From positions 186,001 through 250,000 of the forward strand of contig JAUIRK010000862.1 of assembly GCA_030549495.1 (NCBI GenBank): a stretch of 64,000 bases of DNA, given 5' to 3'. Numbering within the stretch: position 1 is the stretch's first letter; each line of letters begins with the position of its first letter. The notes beneath the pieces are model-generated. The model worked only from the letters and a program-made list of their open reading frames with translations. It did not search any database and was not told the origin of the DNA. Below, piece after piece: positions 27,501 to 34,839 of the stretch. The DNA comes from Nectonema munidae (Eukaryota; Nematomorpha; Nectonematoida; Nectonematidae). The position numbers were made by a program, and so were the translations under genes.

Positions 27501-30500
27501 AATGTGTCGAACAGACAATGATAAATGATAAAGATAGGAGGAAGATAAATGATCATGAAAGAGAGAATAAAGTACAATGTATCGAACAGACAATGATAAA
27601 TGCTAAAGACAGGGGGAGATAAATAATAATGAGAGATTTTTATTGATAAAGTATTTTCATATTTTATATTTTCTGATAAATAAAATTCTTATTGATAAAG
27701 TTTATCCATTTTATCTTTTCGATACTTTGTCTTTTCGACATTTTTCATTTCGATACTCTGACAGTTCGACACTCTCTCTTTCGACATTCTGTCCTAGAAC
27801 CTTTGATAGTAGCCCCTATTGTTATTATTATCATTATTCTCACTTACAGTATACAAAATTCTATTTATTTAGTTGTGTAAAAACAGTTTTTCCAATCGCG
27901 TCTTTTTTATTCATAAATTCCAAATTATAATAAAAATCATTTCAGATACAAATACATCTGTGAAATCTCTATCTATCTCTCCACAATAATTCCTTTAATT
28001 TCTTGAAAATTGGAAATGAATTTTTGGTGTACATTATTATTATTATTAATACCTTTACTGATCTAAAAAAGCTTTCAACAATAATATAATAATAAAAGTC
28101 AAAACCCTTACATACTCACTAAAGCAGATTTTGTAGTCTTAAGGAAGTTTGCAAAATGAATTGCCTTTATATATTTTAATAAAGTTAATACCGTGAAGCA
28201 GTGGTGGATCCAAGGGCCTCATGGGCCTAGCCCCCCCCCTATGAAAAATGGCTTCGAAAATTACCCTTACATGCATAAAAAATAAATTTTTGCAATTTAT
28301 TCATGGCAAAATAATGTTAAAAATATGAAAACAGGTAATTAGTGATTCTAAAAGACATACTACAGCTGTCGTATTCTCTGAAGACTTTTAGCAAAATTGC
28401 AAAAAAATTTAAATAGATTTCGCCCCCTCTATAAGAAATTTCTAGATCCGCCACTGCCGTGAAGTGTGGAGAAGTTGGTTTGTTTTGGTGTCAAAGAGAG
28501 CAAAGCTTGATGAATAATAATAATTAACCTTGAAAAATATCCTCTCTGCCTTATATAAGTTGTCTGATTTTGCGTTTTTCTTTGTTCTTCAAGGCGGCGA
28601 TTTGGCCAATCGCTTTCAAAGAAAACAACTCCTTTTTTATTCCCAAGAGTATAAAGTTGTGTTGCAGTGCGTTTGAAGCTTTTTACGGCAAACGCTACAA
28701 CGGTAGAAATTTGAAATGGCTCTATCACCTATCAATCGGTAAGCACACTTCACTCATATTTAAAAATCCATCCCTTTTCTTAATTAATTCATCTTTCTCG
28801 AGATGGCTTTGTGTGTTCCCTGCTCCGTGATATTTATTTCAGAATATGTCGAAATTTTGTTAGTTTCAAGATTCGCTTAAATTGTTTGTAGAACTGTAAG
28901 CTCCATAGGATTTTTGAAGCATGCTAATTCATATCGAGCAATGCAATCAGTTCTCTACGCTACGATATACTTAACTCTATTTCTTATCTAACTTTCGCTA
29001 ATTTTTCCTAGTTGCATACTTTTAAAATCTAATTACAAAATTCATTCCTCTTTGCACTAAATGAGTTTTTCAATTTGGGTACAGCTCGTTGGCCACTCTC
29101 ATTGATTAATTTCTATTCAGATGAAGGAAAAGAAGACACTCTTATTCATAAATATATGGGATATGCACATGTTCACACAAACATGAGCTTAGTCATAGGC
29201 TTGTTGTTGAATTTTGGCGCTAACACCAACAACATTTTTTCTAGCTATTGATAAATATGTGTATGGGTCATATCTAAGTGCTAACACCAGCATAACTCTT
29301 ACAATCTAAAAATCTCATGTATTTCAAATATTTATTAATTTTTGAGCATGTTTAAACAGTCGAAAAAAGTCAAAGTATATAAAATTTTGTAATTTACATC
29401 AAATGAATCTTTCACTCAATATTTACAAATTATGCTTAACATTACAAATGAGTGGTAAAATGTATATTTGCAATTATTGATATTCCTTCGACAATCTATA
29501 AAAATTATAATCCAACTTAATTAACATACATTTTTTTATGGATATTTTTGTAAAGTCGAATACATAAACACTAATACTGGGATCTTTAATTACATTTTAC
29601 GGTATCAATTTTTTCTGAAATTACAGTCACCCCCGCTTATTCGCGATTCAGCATTCGCTGTTTTTTCCAGAGATATAACTACTTGCAGAAAATTTACCAA
29701 TTCGCCAATTTTACAATTTTTTTTCCTTTTTTACAACCTAAAAAACATGAAACTCCACTTTCTATGACTATGTTTTTACTCCCTGTAAAAATGACTAATG
29801 ATTCAATTCTTGAAGATGATGAAAAAGGAAGATGTAACATCAGAGAAGGTAAAACTAATCCTCTATTTTCATCTAACCTTATTTTAAAGTTTTGTTTATC
29901 TTTGTTATTTTTAATTAGTAAACTTTATTTGCATGAATAAAATTTGATTACTTCATTTTACTATCTTAACTACAAATGTTTTAAAATTTAGTGTAAGATA
30001 AATTTTCCTCATATGAAAAACTTAAGTAATCAGAGTTTTAATTTTTTTGTTATGAACATAATTTTTATTCCATTCCTGTACAATTATTGGCCACTCTATA
30101 ACTTCTTTTTTGAAACTTTATTTATAGATAACAGAAGAACTTAGCATTTTCGTATAGAGAAGTTTGAGTATATATAATATATAAATAAAGTTTTAAATGG
30201 TTTAAAAGATGCTAAAATGTTCAAATTAATAGTCTAAAACTTATAAAATTTCTGCATACAATTCGAAATAATTAGCTATAAGTTCCTTTCAGAAAGGTTA
30301 CAAGTATTCGCGGATTTTCATTATTTGATTGAATGTGCAAGCGCGGGTTCGAAAAATGTGGAAAAAAATAGGCCGATTTTTCAGGGATATTGGCTCTGTA
30401 TAATTATCTATTTTTTTTTTTATAAAAACATATTTATGAGTTAGATGATACTGACAGCTTTTAATTGATAACATACCATAATTCTCACAAATTCTTTCCT

Positions 30501-33500
30501 TTTCTCAATAATAATAAATTAAGTTCTTTTTCTTCATATTAATTGAAATAATATGCATCCTGTATTAATGCTTACAAATAGAAAATAGTTTGATTTAAAA
30601 TTTTGATGCCTGCTTTTCTAAAACTCAAATAGTTATTTACCATTTACTATTTATATGCAGTTTTGGTTTTTGTATAGCTGCTATCTGCTTATGTCTTTTA
30701 AATAAATTATTCTCTCCCCTGTCTGTCTGCCTGCCTTTTATATATATATATTGATAACCTAGATTTTTCTCTTTAAAGGCGATATAAAGGCAAATTTTCC
30801 TGGCAAATCTTACTTCATAAGCATGACTCTTTTGCAAATGATCATTTTGTTAATGTTCAATGAAAATGAAATGCTCGCTGTTCAACAAATCATCGAGCAC
30901 ACAGGAATTGCATACGAGGAGTGCTTGAAGCAAATGTCCATCTTAGTCAATACTAACATCGTTTTGTGCAGTGATAAAACTTGCGAAGATAGCTTAAAAG
31001 ATTCCTCTTCTGATAAAATCCCGCCTTTTCAGGTCTTCCTTATTTCTATTTACTTGATTTGTCATAGCTTGAAACTAAAATCAGAACTAAGTTTACACTA
31101 TAGCATTGGATCATTATCTTTTTCATTATGCGCGCCACCCCATAACTTCGTGTAGCTAAAGCTCACAATATCATAAGTTATGTGAAGGCCTTTATTTTGT
31201 CTTAATTAAATAAAATCATCTATTTTAGTATAAGATTTAAGAATACTTTTGAAAGGATTTTAAGAAATTACTAATAATAGTATTTAGAAGTTGTACACGA
31301 GAGAATATGGTAATAAAGAATTTATTCAATCAGAAACATTTTCAAAATAGATTGAGAGTAATAGCAAAAAAATATTAATTGAATACCCTTTTTTGAATCA
31401 ATGCACAAAGTCTTTTAAAGTTAGGCATAAAAAAGAAAGATAAACCTCAAATCGTTCTGATCTTAGTTTTATCATCACAATTTAAAAGATATTGTAATTA
31501 TAAGCAGTTTATTAGTAAGAAATTTAAGAGCAAGCTTGTTGAATGATATACAGTCGGAAGCCTGTATAACCTCGCGCGATACACCAAAATCGATATAATG
31601 TTACTAACCTATGGATCCTAAATGTTTTAAAAAAATGTCTGCCAAGAGATTTGTGTTTCGTTATAACATCGCTGTACAAATGATGAAGCCGGCATTAGAC
31701 TATATAGCGAGAACAGACTAAAACGTACTTTTTGAAAGCGCTTGAAATTTTTCATGCTTTACTTTGATTCATTGCTTGAATCTTTTTAAAGTTCTTCATT
31801 TTCCATTCTGTTTATCTTAACTCAGGTTAGAAATCGCTGCACCAGTGGGCAAAATCAATAACTTAAAAAATTTAAGAAATTTTTTTTACTTTAATAAAGC
31901 ATAATGAATTAAAGGATAATTGTAATTACTGAACCCATATATACATATATGTATTATATCATAAGATTTACTAACACTGTAATAATATTACAATATTCTT
32001 CTCTCGGTATAAACAAATAACAACCGCCTTGTATGTATATATGTATGTGTACTCGATAAAGAACAAAGTGTGCAGATTAATTTTGTCTTTAGTCTATAGA
32101 CACATGCTGTGAACAGTTTAATTGAAAGAACGGATCATAGATATGACATTACAACCACCTATGTAAAGTACAATTAATAAATTAATAATAATTCTAAGGG
32201 TTCCCTTTTAATAAAAAAATTTTCTTTAACTTTTTGAATAGAATTTTATATTTAAAACAGACTATTTTCATTTTTGGGACTCTTGTATCACATAGGTCCT
32301 CAATGGGCTAAATATGATACGGTTAGCGTAATTTTTCTTCAACTTGCTATGTGGGCTACAAAATTGTGCTATGGAGACTGTTCTAGACAATCAAGAATTA
32401 AAACTAGATCCAAGATGACACACCTTTAAAAAAATTTAAAAAATAAATCCACGCAAACTCAAAGTTCTTTCTTTGTTTTAAATATAGATGATTCGTTTTA
32501 GTGTGATTCCAGAATTGAATGTGTAAACATATGTGTTTTAGACGAACTTTAAAAGCGCCATCTTCACACTGAACACGCAGTACATTAATAAGAAAGTGAA
32601 GTTCAAATTACCATCTCCCACTTTCTCCAAAGAAGCTGTGACTCAGGTTTTACTTATTTTATAACTTCTTTCCACGAACCATGAATACATTTTCACTCCA
32701 TACACCCTGCAGGAAGTCAAACAAACGCAAATTGGGATTGAGGAAGATCGCAAAATGTATTTACAAGCTCTTATCGTACGCGTGATGAAATCAAAACAGA
32801 CTTTGAAACATTCTCTCCTTATTGATGAGGTTTTTTGATTTCAGCAATGCCTATTTATCGCTTGTATAAGTACATGTTTAAGGACCATAGGTGTCAACCC
32901 TCGCCTCGCCTCAAATAATTTTGGCTCGACTTTTTAAATTATTTTGATTTTTTCAATTTAATTAAAAATTTTTTCAATTGAAATTATAAAAATTCGTATC
33001 TCCCTTTGAATTTTAGTGACAAAATTTTAATAAATTTAACTTTAAAAGAAAACTTTATGCGACAAATGTTTTTATTTAGATTTTAAACCATACATATCTT
33101 TCCTTTTACCCACATTTTAATGCTGAAAGAGCAGATCATTGCTATGATACTACAACCACCTGTGTAAAGTACAATTAAATCATTTTTCAAACAAATATAT
33201 TACTATTTGAATAAAAAAATTTTTATTACCCCTTGAACAATGTGCACACTTTTCCTATTTTCACGATATCTTAGCGCCTAAAATGATTAATTACATTTTT
33301 TTTTTTGGGTCTCTACAAAATTTTCGAAAAATTTCTAACTCACCTCATCTCCAATTTTAATATCTCATTTAACTCTTTCGTTACGAGTGTATCATATATG
33401 ATAAATAAACAATTTAACCTTCATCTGCTTTTTCAAATAGTTTTGTATATGAATCTTCTGCTTTTTAATAAATATATCGTCTGATTTTTCTGGTCACGAA

Positions 33501-34750
33501 AGGTTTAAAGGAAATTTTAATACTGATTACGAAAATGTATAAATATTTTATGTTTGAAAATTTAAACATACTTTTTTACGTCTTTAAACTTGATAAAATG
33601 ACAAAAAATACAACTTTGACCGCGAAAAAAATATATATATATAGCTTAGTAATTATGGAAATAATAACTAATTTAATCATTTTGTCTTTCTAAATTCACT
33701 CTACAAACCATTTTTCATCTATCGATCCATTTGGACTTTTTAATGGAATTTAAAAAAATAAATTGTAAATTTTAATTTCTAGATGACCGAAAAATTATTA
33801 ATTAATTATATTATACCACCATGCCGTTGAAAAAATTTTGGGTCATCTCTGAGAGATCAATTTTAAAAAAATCATTTTATCTTTCATGATTAAATATTTT
33901 TGATGTAATATTCGTGGCAGATCATTTTTCTCTCAAGAAAAGTAACTTAAATATTTTAGTAAGTAAAATTAACAATTTTTAGGGTAGATTGGGGAATGTG
34001 GTGTTGTGATCGAAGTCAAACGCATAATTAATTATTCATTTCTAATCCTTTTACAGAAAAGTGACCAAAAACTAATTTACCCAACCAAGTTAGTGAAAAA
34101 GTATATTTTACTCAACTCAACACATGTTATATAGTATTACGACCTAATTGACATAAATTATGAGTCCTGACAGAAAAATAGAATTGCTATATTTTATAGT
34201 TTAGTGTTTCCATATGATAACCTCTGTAGAATAGGTAACCCTGAAATTATGAAAAGAATAAAATGCTGAAAAATTGACGTGAAACAAAACAAAGTGACAA
34301 TAAGAAAAATATTTATCTATCCAAGAAAAAAGACAGAAAAATTATTGATTCAGTTTAATTTTATATAAATCTAAGATTTCAAAGTATTTTGAAAGATCAT
34401 TTTGTTTAAAAATATCCTTTTCTCAATTATATATCAGAGTCCTAAAGAGTTTCCCCAAAACTATTCTAGCCAGACCCGAAAAGCTAAGAGCGATCTCAAC
34501 TCAAACTCATATTTTATTCTTACAAGCTCAAATCCAAACAAACTTTAAAATTTTAAAGACACCTTTGCCTTTTTAGTTAATAATCGCATATATATATCTT
34601 CAATTTCTAACTTTTTAGGTTTTGCACCATTCAAAGATACACTTTATTCCTAGAGTTCCTCTTATAAAACAGTGTATTGAAACATTGATCGATAAACATT
34701 TTATTGGACGCGAAGAAGAAATCCCAGATGAATATTATTACATTGCTTAA
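4366..34750 (+). CDS. Cul1-like: Divergent CUL1-type cullin, complete 15-exon gene
   Basis: Scaffold subunit of an SCF-type RING E3 ubiquitin ligase: its N-terminal helical repeats bind Skp1/F-box adaptors and its C-terminal domain binds Rbx1 and is neddylated. Exons: 4366-4484, 4540-4642, 4706-4803, 6092-6338, 6429-6545, 7777-7939, 22040-22164, 23383-23553, 23611-23739, 25732-25965, 28594-28738, 30779-31032, 32542-32646, 32713-32829, 34619-34750. All introns are GT-AG and phases agree, giving 2259 nt (752 residues plus stop); human CUL1 has 776. Matches closest to CUL1 are SKSPELLAQYCD, LEEKDIFQQFYS, LAKRI, IEEDRKMYLQALIVRVMK and FIPRVPLIKQCIETLIDK. The start ATG (G at -3) puts FDEVW at the position of CUL1 LDQIW. 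Identity is clearly low for CUL1, usually very conserved, so this may be a fast-evolving paralogue. CUL5 was considered, but the C-terminus fits CUL1 better. Confidence 0.9.
5210..5338 (+). mobile_element. TTAA MITE, family B copy 2 (cullin intron 3)
   Basis: 129 bp from TTAACCATTTGAGGACCAG to GGTCCTCAAAGGGTTAA, an almost perfect terminal inverted repeat with TTAA duplications. It is the best-preserved family B copy. The 76-codon reverse frame here is MITE sequence. Confidence 0.8.
5500..5580 (-). mobile_element. Degraded family C TTAA MITE fragment
   Basis: CCTCTGCTTTAACTTAGG and TATCGTCTGATT, then GTCGATAACC, match one half of the family C copies at 20838 and 60402. The other half is not recognisable. 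Confidence 0.45.
5795..5875 (-). mobile_element. Degraded family B TTAA MITE fragment
   Basis: TATATATTTAAAGG, TTGGGACATTGGTGCC and TTGGTCCTCTAAGCG match family B read in reverse. The outer TTAA is eroded. Confidence 0.4.
6975..7080 (+). repeat. Dispersed monomer of the 51.1-51.5 kb repeat
   Basis: ATTTTTATAAAATG, then TTTTTCATAAAAATCAATTA and AACCTGTCAAAAAATC, match units of the tandem array at 51140-51530. A 12-base G run lies just upstream at 6941-6952. Confidence 0.5.
7777..7939 (+). CDS. Cul1-like: Cullin exon 6
   Basis: After TTTTAG the frame reads VNQKLLKESI and continues to CYEILVSRHLDILHKEC, matching CUL1 CEQVLIEKHLEIFHTEF. The open frame runs on to 8007, but homology stops at KSKNVD. 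A GT at 7940 leaves one base that joins exon 7 to make an Asp codon. The donor at 7993 also exists but would break the homology. Confidence 0.85.
8169..8406 (+). mobile_element. Family B MITE interrupted by a family C MITE
   Basis: Left part 8169-8213 (TTAATGACGAACACCAG ... TGCTTTAA) and right part 8342-8406 (ATATCCAAAATTTCATTG ... CCAACCCTTTAA) match the two halves of family B. They are split at the internal TTTAAA by the 8214-8341 element. Confidence 0.6.
8214..8341 (+). mobile_element. TTAA MITE, family C copy 1 (nested)
   Basis: 128 bp with TTAACTCGTTATCGAC at the left and GTTGATAACCGGTTAA at the right. The interior ATCAGACGATATCTAATG and AAAGCAGAAGATTTGTATT is shared with copies at 20838 and 60402. 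It is inserted at the internal TTAA of a family B copy. Confidence 0.75.
8403..8450. mobile_element. Solo piggyBac-type terminal repeat
   Basis: TTAACGCCCGCGGGACATA and the palindrome GGGACATATATGTCCC, bounded by TTAA. The palindrome resembles the GGGACATATTTGTCC ends of the piggyBac at 13091-15088. Probably a relic of a related element. Confidence 0.4.
8447..8584 (+). mobile_element. TTAA MITE, family A copy 1
   Basis: 138 bp from TTAACCCATTAAGTACC to GGGACTTAATGGGTTAA, a terminal inverted repeat with TTAA duplications. A second copy at 59889-60026 shares GATGAAATTACTTATGTTCC and the CCCAAATGGGA interior. Confidence 0.8.
8821..10259. mobile_element. Foldback element: 1.44-kb imperfect palindrome
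   Basis: The left end TCTCATAACCTGTACGGTTG is exactly reverse-complemented at the right end (CAACCGTACAGGTTATGAGA, to 10259). Arms run to about 9430 and from about 9490, meeting at GGCTCCCCTTACTTTT / AAAAGTAAGGGGAGCC around a roughly 60-bp spacer. The right arm carries an extra duplicate of its inner segment, so it is about 150 bp longer. No transposase frame is present. Long inverted repeats with tandem subrepeats and no coding capacity are the hallmark of foldback-type non-autonomous DNA elements; a clear target duplication is not visible. Confidence 0.8.
8868..9030 (+). repeat. 28-bp tandem repeats in the foldback arm
   Basis: About six imperfect 28-bp units of the form CCAACCTGTATTCTACGATG + ATTCATCT stand head to tail. 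They are mirrored in reverse complement at about 10050-10212. Confidence 0.85.
10343..10490 (+). repeat. Extra copy of foldback inner-arm sequence
   Basis: TACCTATACTTTGCAATTTG through TTTTGCTACCTCATAG repeats the inner arm (compare 9300-9230 reversed and 9600-9660), but lies outside the right end. It indicates a second, truncated copy or a rearrangement. Confidence 0.65.
10799..11445 (+). repeat. Near-identical 321-bp tandem duplication
   Basis: Copy 1 (10799-11119) and copy 2 (11120-11440) are the same from AAATTTATTAGAAAAAC to CCCATAAAAAATGCTTT. I see one 1-bp indel near 11061/11383 and one substitution nearby (TTGTGATA against TTATGATA). No protein is encoded. The age must be low compared with the surrounding decayed elements. 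Confidence 0.9.
11790..12491 (+). repeat. Diverged ~345-bp tandem repeat, two units
   Basis: Two units share TTAATTTTCGACAGTTTT, TTTGAAACTAGATAAAA, CTGACCTCACATAAAAGC and CACAAAGAGTATA. Their heads (GTACATTCGATC, TTATTAGAAAAACATTATAC) also match the start of the 321-bp unit at 10770-10830, so 10.6-12.5 kb is one compound repeat locus. Confidence 0.75.
13091..15088 (+). mobile_element. Degenerate piggyBac transposon (copy 1)
   Basis: Ends GGGGACATATTTGTCC (13095) and GGGGACAAATATGTCCC (15063) are inverted repeats, and the similarity continues inward for about 25 bp. An N-terminal acidic region starts at 13301. From 13685, ERFKAIRSNLHFND is the typical piggyBac DDE_Tnp_1_7 block. Further on are the eroded catalytic regions (about 14000, FFDNYFS near 14217, LLDQK near 14530). 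A C-terminal zinc region carries CLLCSKRN, then CSKCKVF. The frame is broken by several stops and shifts, so it cannot encode an active transposase. The flanking TTAA is eroded, consistent with age. Confidence 0.8.
15497..15690 (+). mobile_element. tRNA-derived SINE
   Basis: A box-like TAGTGGTAGGAGCG at about 15505 and a B box GGTTCGATTCCC at about 15540, about 35 bp apart, look like an RNA polymerase III internal promoter. An unrelated body of about 130 bp follows. The cloverleaf is not complete, so this is not a functional tRNA. Confidence 0.6.
17869..20445 (+). pseudogene. piggyBac transposase, spliced, mildly damaged
   Basis: Exon 1 (17869-18203) begins MSSDHSTSTFF with a Ser/Asp/Glu-rich N-terminus, then PPGPKGQAVGETDLMKVFNF. 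A GT-AG intron 18204-19119 (916 bp, containing TA and CA microsatellites) joins in frame to KERPKYAYLKYC. The DDE_Tnp_1_7 core has the three expected aspartates: VTDDEQLVSFRGR, FCDRFFTSYN and KSGVDVANRM. An in-frame TGA at 19748 replaces the Gly of the usual TVCGT motif. The frame ends at SNYLDISA (20110) and the zinc tail FCYFC...CEGC...CSQC lies in another segment (20206-20445). Apart from these two or so lesions the protein is intact, so the element is fairly young. Confidence 0.8.
18841..19068. repeat. (TA)n and (CA)n microsatellites inside the piggyBac intron
   Basis: A TA run at 18846-18863 and an AC run at about 19039-19068 lie within the transposase intron. Confidence 0.85.
20838..20966 (-). 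mobile_element. TTAA MITE, family C copy 2
   Basis: From TTAACGCCCAATGTCGAC to GGTCGTTAACGTGTTAA, 129 bp. It shares its left TTAA with the right end of the piggyBac, so the two insertions used the same site. The interior TCTGCTTTACATTAGATATC is nearly identical to the copy at 60402. Confidence 0.8.
21772..21808 (+). repeat. Short dispersed repeat (copy 1)
   Basis: GTGAGGCGCATCAAACAACC, then TACAAACTATA, matches 49150-49200 exactly over about 30 bp and partly matches 57318-57356. Confidence 0.7.
22040..22164 (+). CDS. Cul1-like: Cullin exon 7
   Basis: After TTTTTTCAG the frame reads CAIMYNLLKNTENGMLPF, then LEEHAKKS, matching CUL1 [24 protein letters not shown]. It lies 14.1 kb from exon 6. 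The longer open frames at 21926-22193 on both strands are in other frames and are not coding. Confidence 0.87.
22233..22372 (-). mobile_element. Degraded family B TTAA MITE
   Basis: ATCGCCTGTTTTCTTTTTCA, then GCGATTTTTATTGG and ACTGGTCCTCAAAGGGCTGA, match family B reversed. Termini are mutated away from TTAA. It lies just after cullin exon 7. Confidence 0.6.
23383..23739 (+). CDS. Cul1-like: Cullin exons 8-9
   Basis: Exon 8 (23383-23553) reads FDHDVRFQSALDKASSSF and ends SKSPEL; exon 9 (23611-23739) continues LAQYCDIHLKKS and ends EEKDIFQQ. The 57-bp intron 23554-23610 is in frame and unspliced translation stays open through it, but removing it restores SPELLAQYCD, the CUL1 motif SPELLARYCD. 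Read-through would add 19 residues. Confidence 0.9.
24480..24730. other. GC-richer island without recognised content
   Basis: Base composition rises visibly here (CCCCACTCATTTGTCGACAG, GTACACCACGTGGAGGATGA, GGAGGGGTGTGTCGTGTGTG) against the AT-rich intron 9. I find no extended open frame, terminal repeat or known family. It may be a fragment of a foreign or repeat element. Confidence 0.4.
24875..25000 (-). mobile_element. Degraded family B TTAA MITE
   Basis: CGTCTGTTTTCTTTTTCAAT and GGAATTTTATATATTTAAAC, then CACGATTTTCATT, match the core of family B reversed; ends are lost. It is followed directly by a SINE. Confidence 0.5.
25010..25190 (+). mobile_element. tRNA-derived SINE
   Basis: TTAATGGTTTAAGGTG (A-box-like) and GGGTTCGATCCCC (B box) are spaced as in a tRNA promoter. 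They are followed by a non-tRNA body with CATATAGCCTTACGGCTG and a tail of AACCAACC/AAACAAA. It sits in cullin intron 9. Confidence 0.6.
25480..25660 (+). mobile_element. tRNA-like SINE
   Basis: GCGTGAGTAAGGTTGGTTCG followed after about 35 bp by CGGTTCGATGCCGC resembles A and B boxes. The stretch is more GC-rich than its surroundings and lies just before cullin exon 10. A 79-codon frame here has no recognisable domain. Confidence 0.45.
25732..25965 (+). CDS. Cul1-like: Cullin exon 10
   Basis: Encodes FYSRALAKRIILRQSIS, ACGYDFTHKLSRMIADFK and QFSVYVLQ. These correspond to CUL1 FYAKMLAKRLVHQNSAS, ACGFEYTSKLQRMFQDI and DFSIQVLS, the start of the cullin homology domain. The exon lies about 70 bp downstream of a SINE-like sequence. 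Confidence 0.9.
26000..27440. other. Cullin intron 10, left part: nothing recognised
   Basis: AT-rich DNA without open frames above noise or terminal repeats that I can see. Confidence 0.5.
27448..27810. mobile_element. Inverted-repeat element with TGTCGAA-type subrepeats
   Basis: GGACAGAATGTCGAAAGACA (27466) is mirrored by CTTTCGACATTCTGTCC (to 27794). Both arms continue with degenerate repeats of GTCGAA/TTCGAC about 15-20 bp apart. The 11-bp sequence CCTTTGATAGT stands directly repeated on both sides (27448-27458 and 27800-27810). No coding sequence is present; the frames here are arm repeats. Confidence 0.6.
28191..28464. mobile_element. hAT MITE with perfect 8-bp target duplication
   Basis: CAGTGGTGGATCCAAGGG (from 28199) and TCTAGATCCGCCACTG (to 28456) are inverted termini. 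CCGTGAAG flanks both sides (28191-28198 and 28457-28464). The 258-bp body has C runs (CCCCCCCCC) near one end and no coding sequence. The 8-bp duplication and CAG...CTG ends assign it to hAT. Confidence 0.85.
28594..28738 (+). CDS. Cul1-like: Cullin exon 11
   Basis: Reads AAIWPIAF, then FYGKRYNGRNLKWLYHLSIG, matching CUL1 SGSWPF and [20 protein letters not shown]. One base is left for exon 12. A 258-bp hAT MITE lies 130 bp upstream in intron 10. Confidence 0.9.
29622..30400. mobile_element. pogo/Tigger-like non-autonomous element
   Basis: TA then CAGTCACCCCCGCTTATTCG at the left; GGATATTGGCTCTG then TA at the right. The CAG...CTG termini with TA duplications, and inner TTCGCG motifs on both sides, suit a Tc1/mariner-superfamily pogo-like element. 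Length is about 775 bp, with no transposase. Confidence 0.55.
30779..31032 (+). CDS. Cul1-like: Cullin exon 12
   Basis: Completes a Gly codon and reads DIKANFPGKSYFISMTLLQM, then LMFNENEMLAVQQIIEHTG and a long linker to PPFQ. It corresponds to the CUL1 segment containing STFQMAILLQYN and VQQLTDST, where Rbx1 binds by strand addition. Confidence 0.88.
31552..31722. mobile_element. Possible pogo-like MITE
   Basis: ACAGTCGGAAGCCTGTATAA and CCTCGCGCGATA at the left; TTCGTTATAACATCGCTG and ATATAGCGAGAACAGACT at the right. CCTCG-TATAACG style ends are common in pogo-like MITEs. The inverted match is imperfect. Confidence 0.4.
32195..32312 (-). mobile_element. Degraded family B TTAA MITE
   Basis: GAATAGAATTTTATATTTAA and ATAGGTCCTCAATGGGCTAA match family B reversed; the left end is mutated. 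Confidence 0.5.
32542..32829 (+). CDS. Cul1-like: Cullin exons 13-14 (neddylation region)
   Basis: Exon 13 (32542-32646) reads NTQYINKKVKFKLPSP. Exon 14 (32713-32829) reads IEEDRKMYLQALIVRVMKSK then QTLKHSLLIDE, against CUL1 [20 protein letters not shown] and KVLKHQQLLGE. The lysine of VMK aligns with the NEDD8 acceptor of CUL1 (K720 in human). Residues just after it (SKQ instead of MRK) differ from the usual strongly conserved context. The intron between the exons is 66 bp. Confidence 0.9.
33369..33508. mobile_element. TTAA MITE, family D
   Basis: 140 bp from TTAACTCTTTCGTTACGAG to CTGGTCACGAAAGGTTTAA. The termini AACTCTTTCGT/ACGAAAGGTTT are inverted repeats. The interior TCTTCTGCTTTT and TATCGTCTGATTTTTCTGG is shared with family C. 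Confidence 0.7.
34619..34750 (+). CDS. Cul1-like: Cullin exon 15 (C-terminus)
   Basis: Reads VLHHSKIHFIPRVPLIKQCI, then ETLIDKHFIGREEE, ending YYYIA and TAA at 34748-34750. CUL1 has RFKPRVPVIKKCIDILIEK and ends YSYLA. This is the terminal winged-helix that completes the family. Confidence 0.92.
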   Translation, partial: VLHHSKIHFIPRVPLIKQCIETLIDKHFIGREEEIPDEYYYIA

Positions 34751-34833
34751 CACATTTTGTCTCATGTTCCTTTATCTAATGCCATTTTATCAAAGATGTT
34801 TCATTTCTTCTAAACTTGTCTCTTTTTATTAAC

Positions 34834-34839
34834 AATAAA
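34834..34839 (+). promoter_or_regulatory. Polyadenylation signal of the cullin gene
   Basis: AATAAA lies 84 nt after the stop codon, with AT-rich and T-rich sequence following. It is the first canonical hexamer downstream of the stop. Confidence 0.6.

Larger units (their letters stand above)
32127..33175 (+). repeat. Pair of ~50-bp direct repeats flanking cullin exons 13-14
   Basis: Copy 1 (32127-32176) has ACAACCACCTATGTAAAGTA and copy 2 (33127-33175) has ACAACCACCTGTGTAAAGTA. Both are preceded by a GATCAT...ATGA stretch and followed by CAATTAA. The exons between them are not duplicated. Confidence 0.7.

Noticed and set aside
29090-29250. Possible cullin exon after GGGTACAG (RWPLSLINFYSDEG...)
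   Set aside because: The frame is open and the phase fits, but the sequence has no cullin similarity; exon 11 joins perfectly to 30779 instead.
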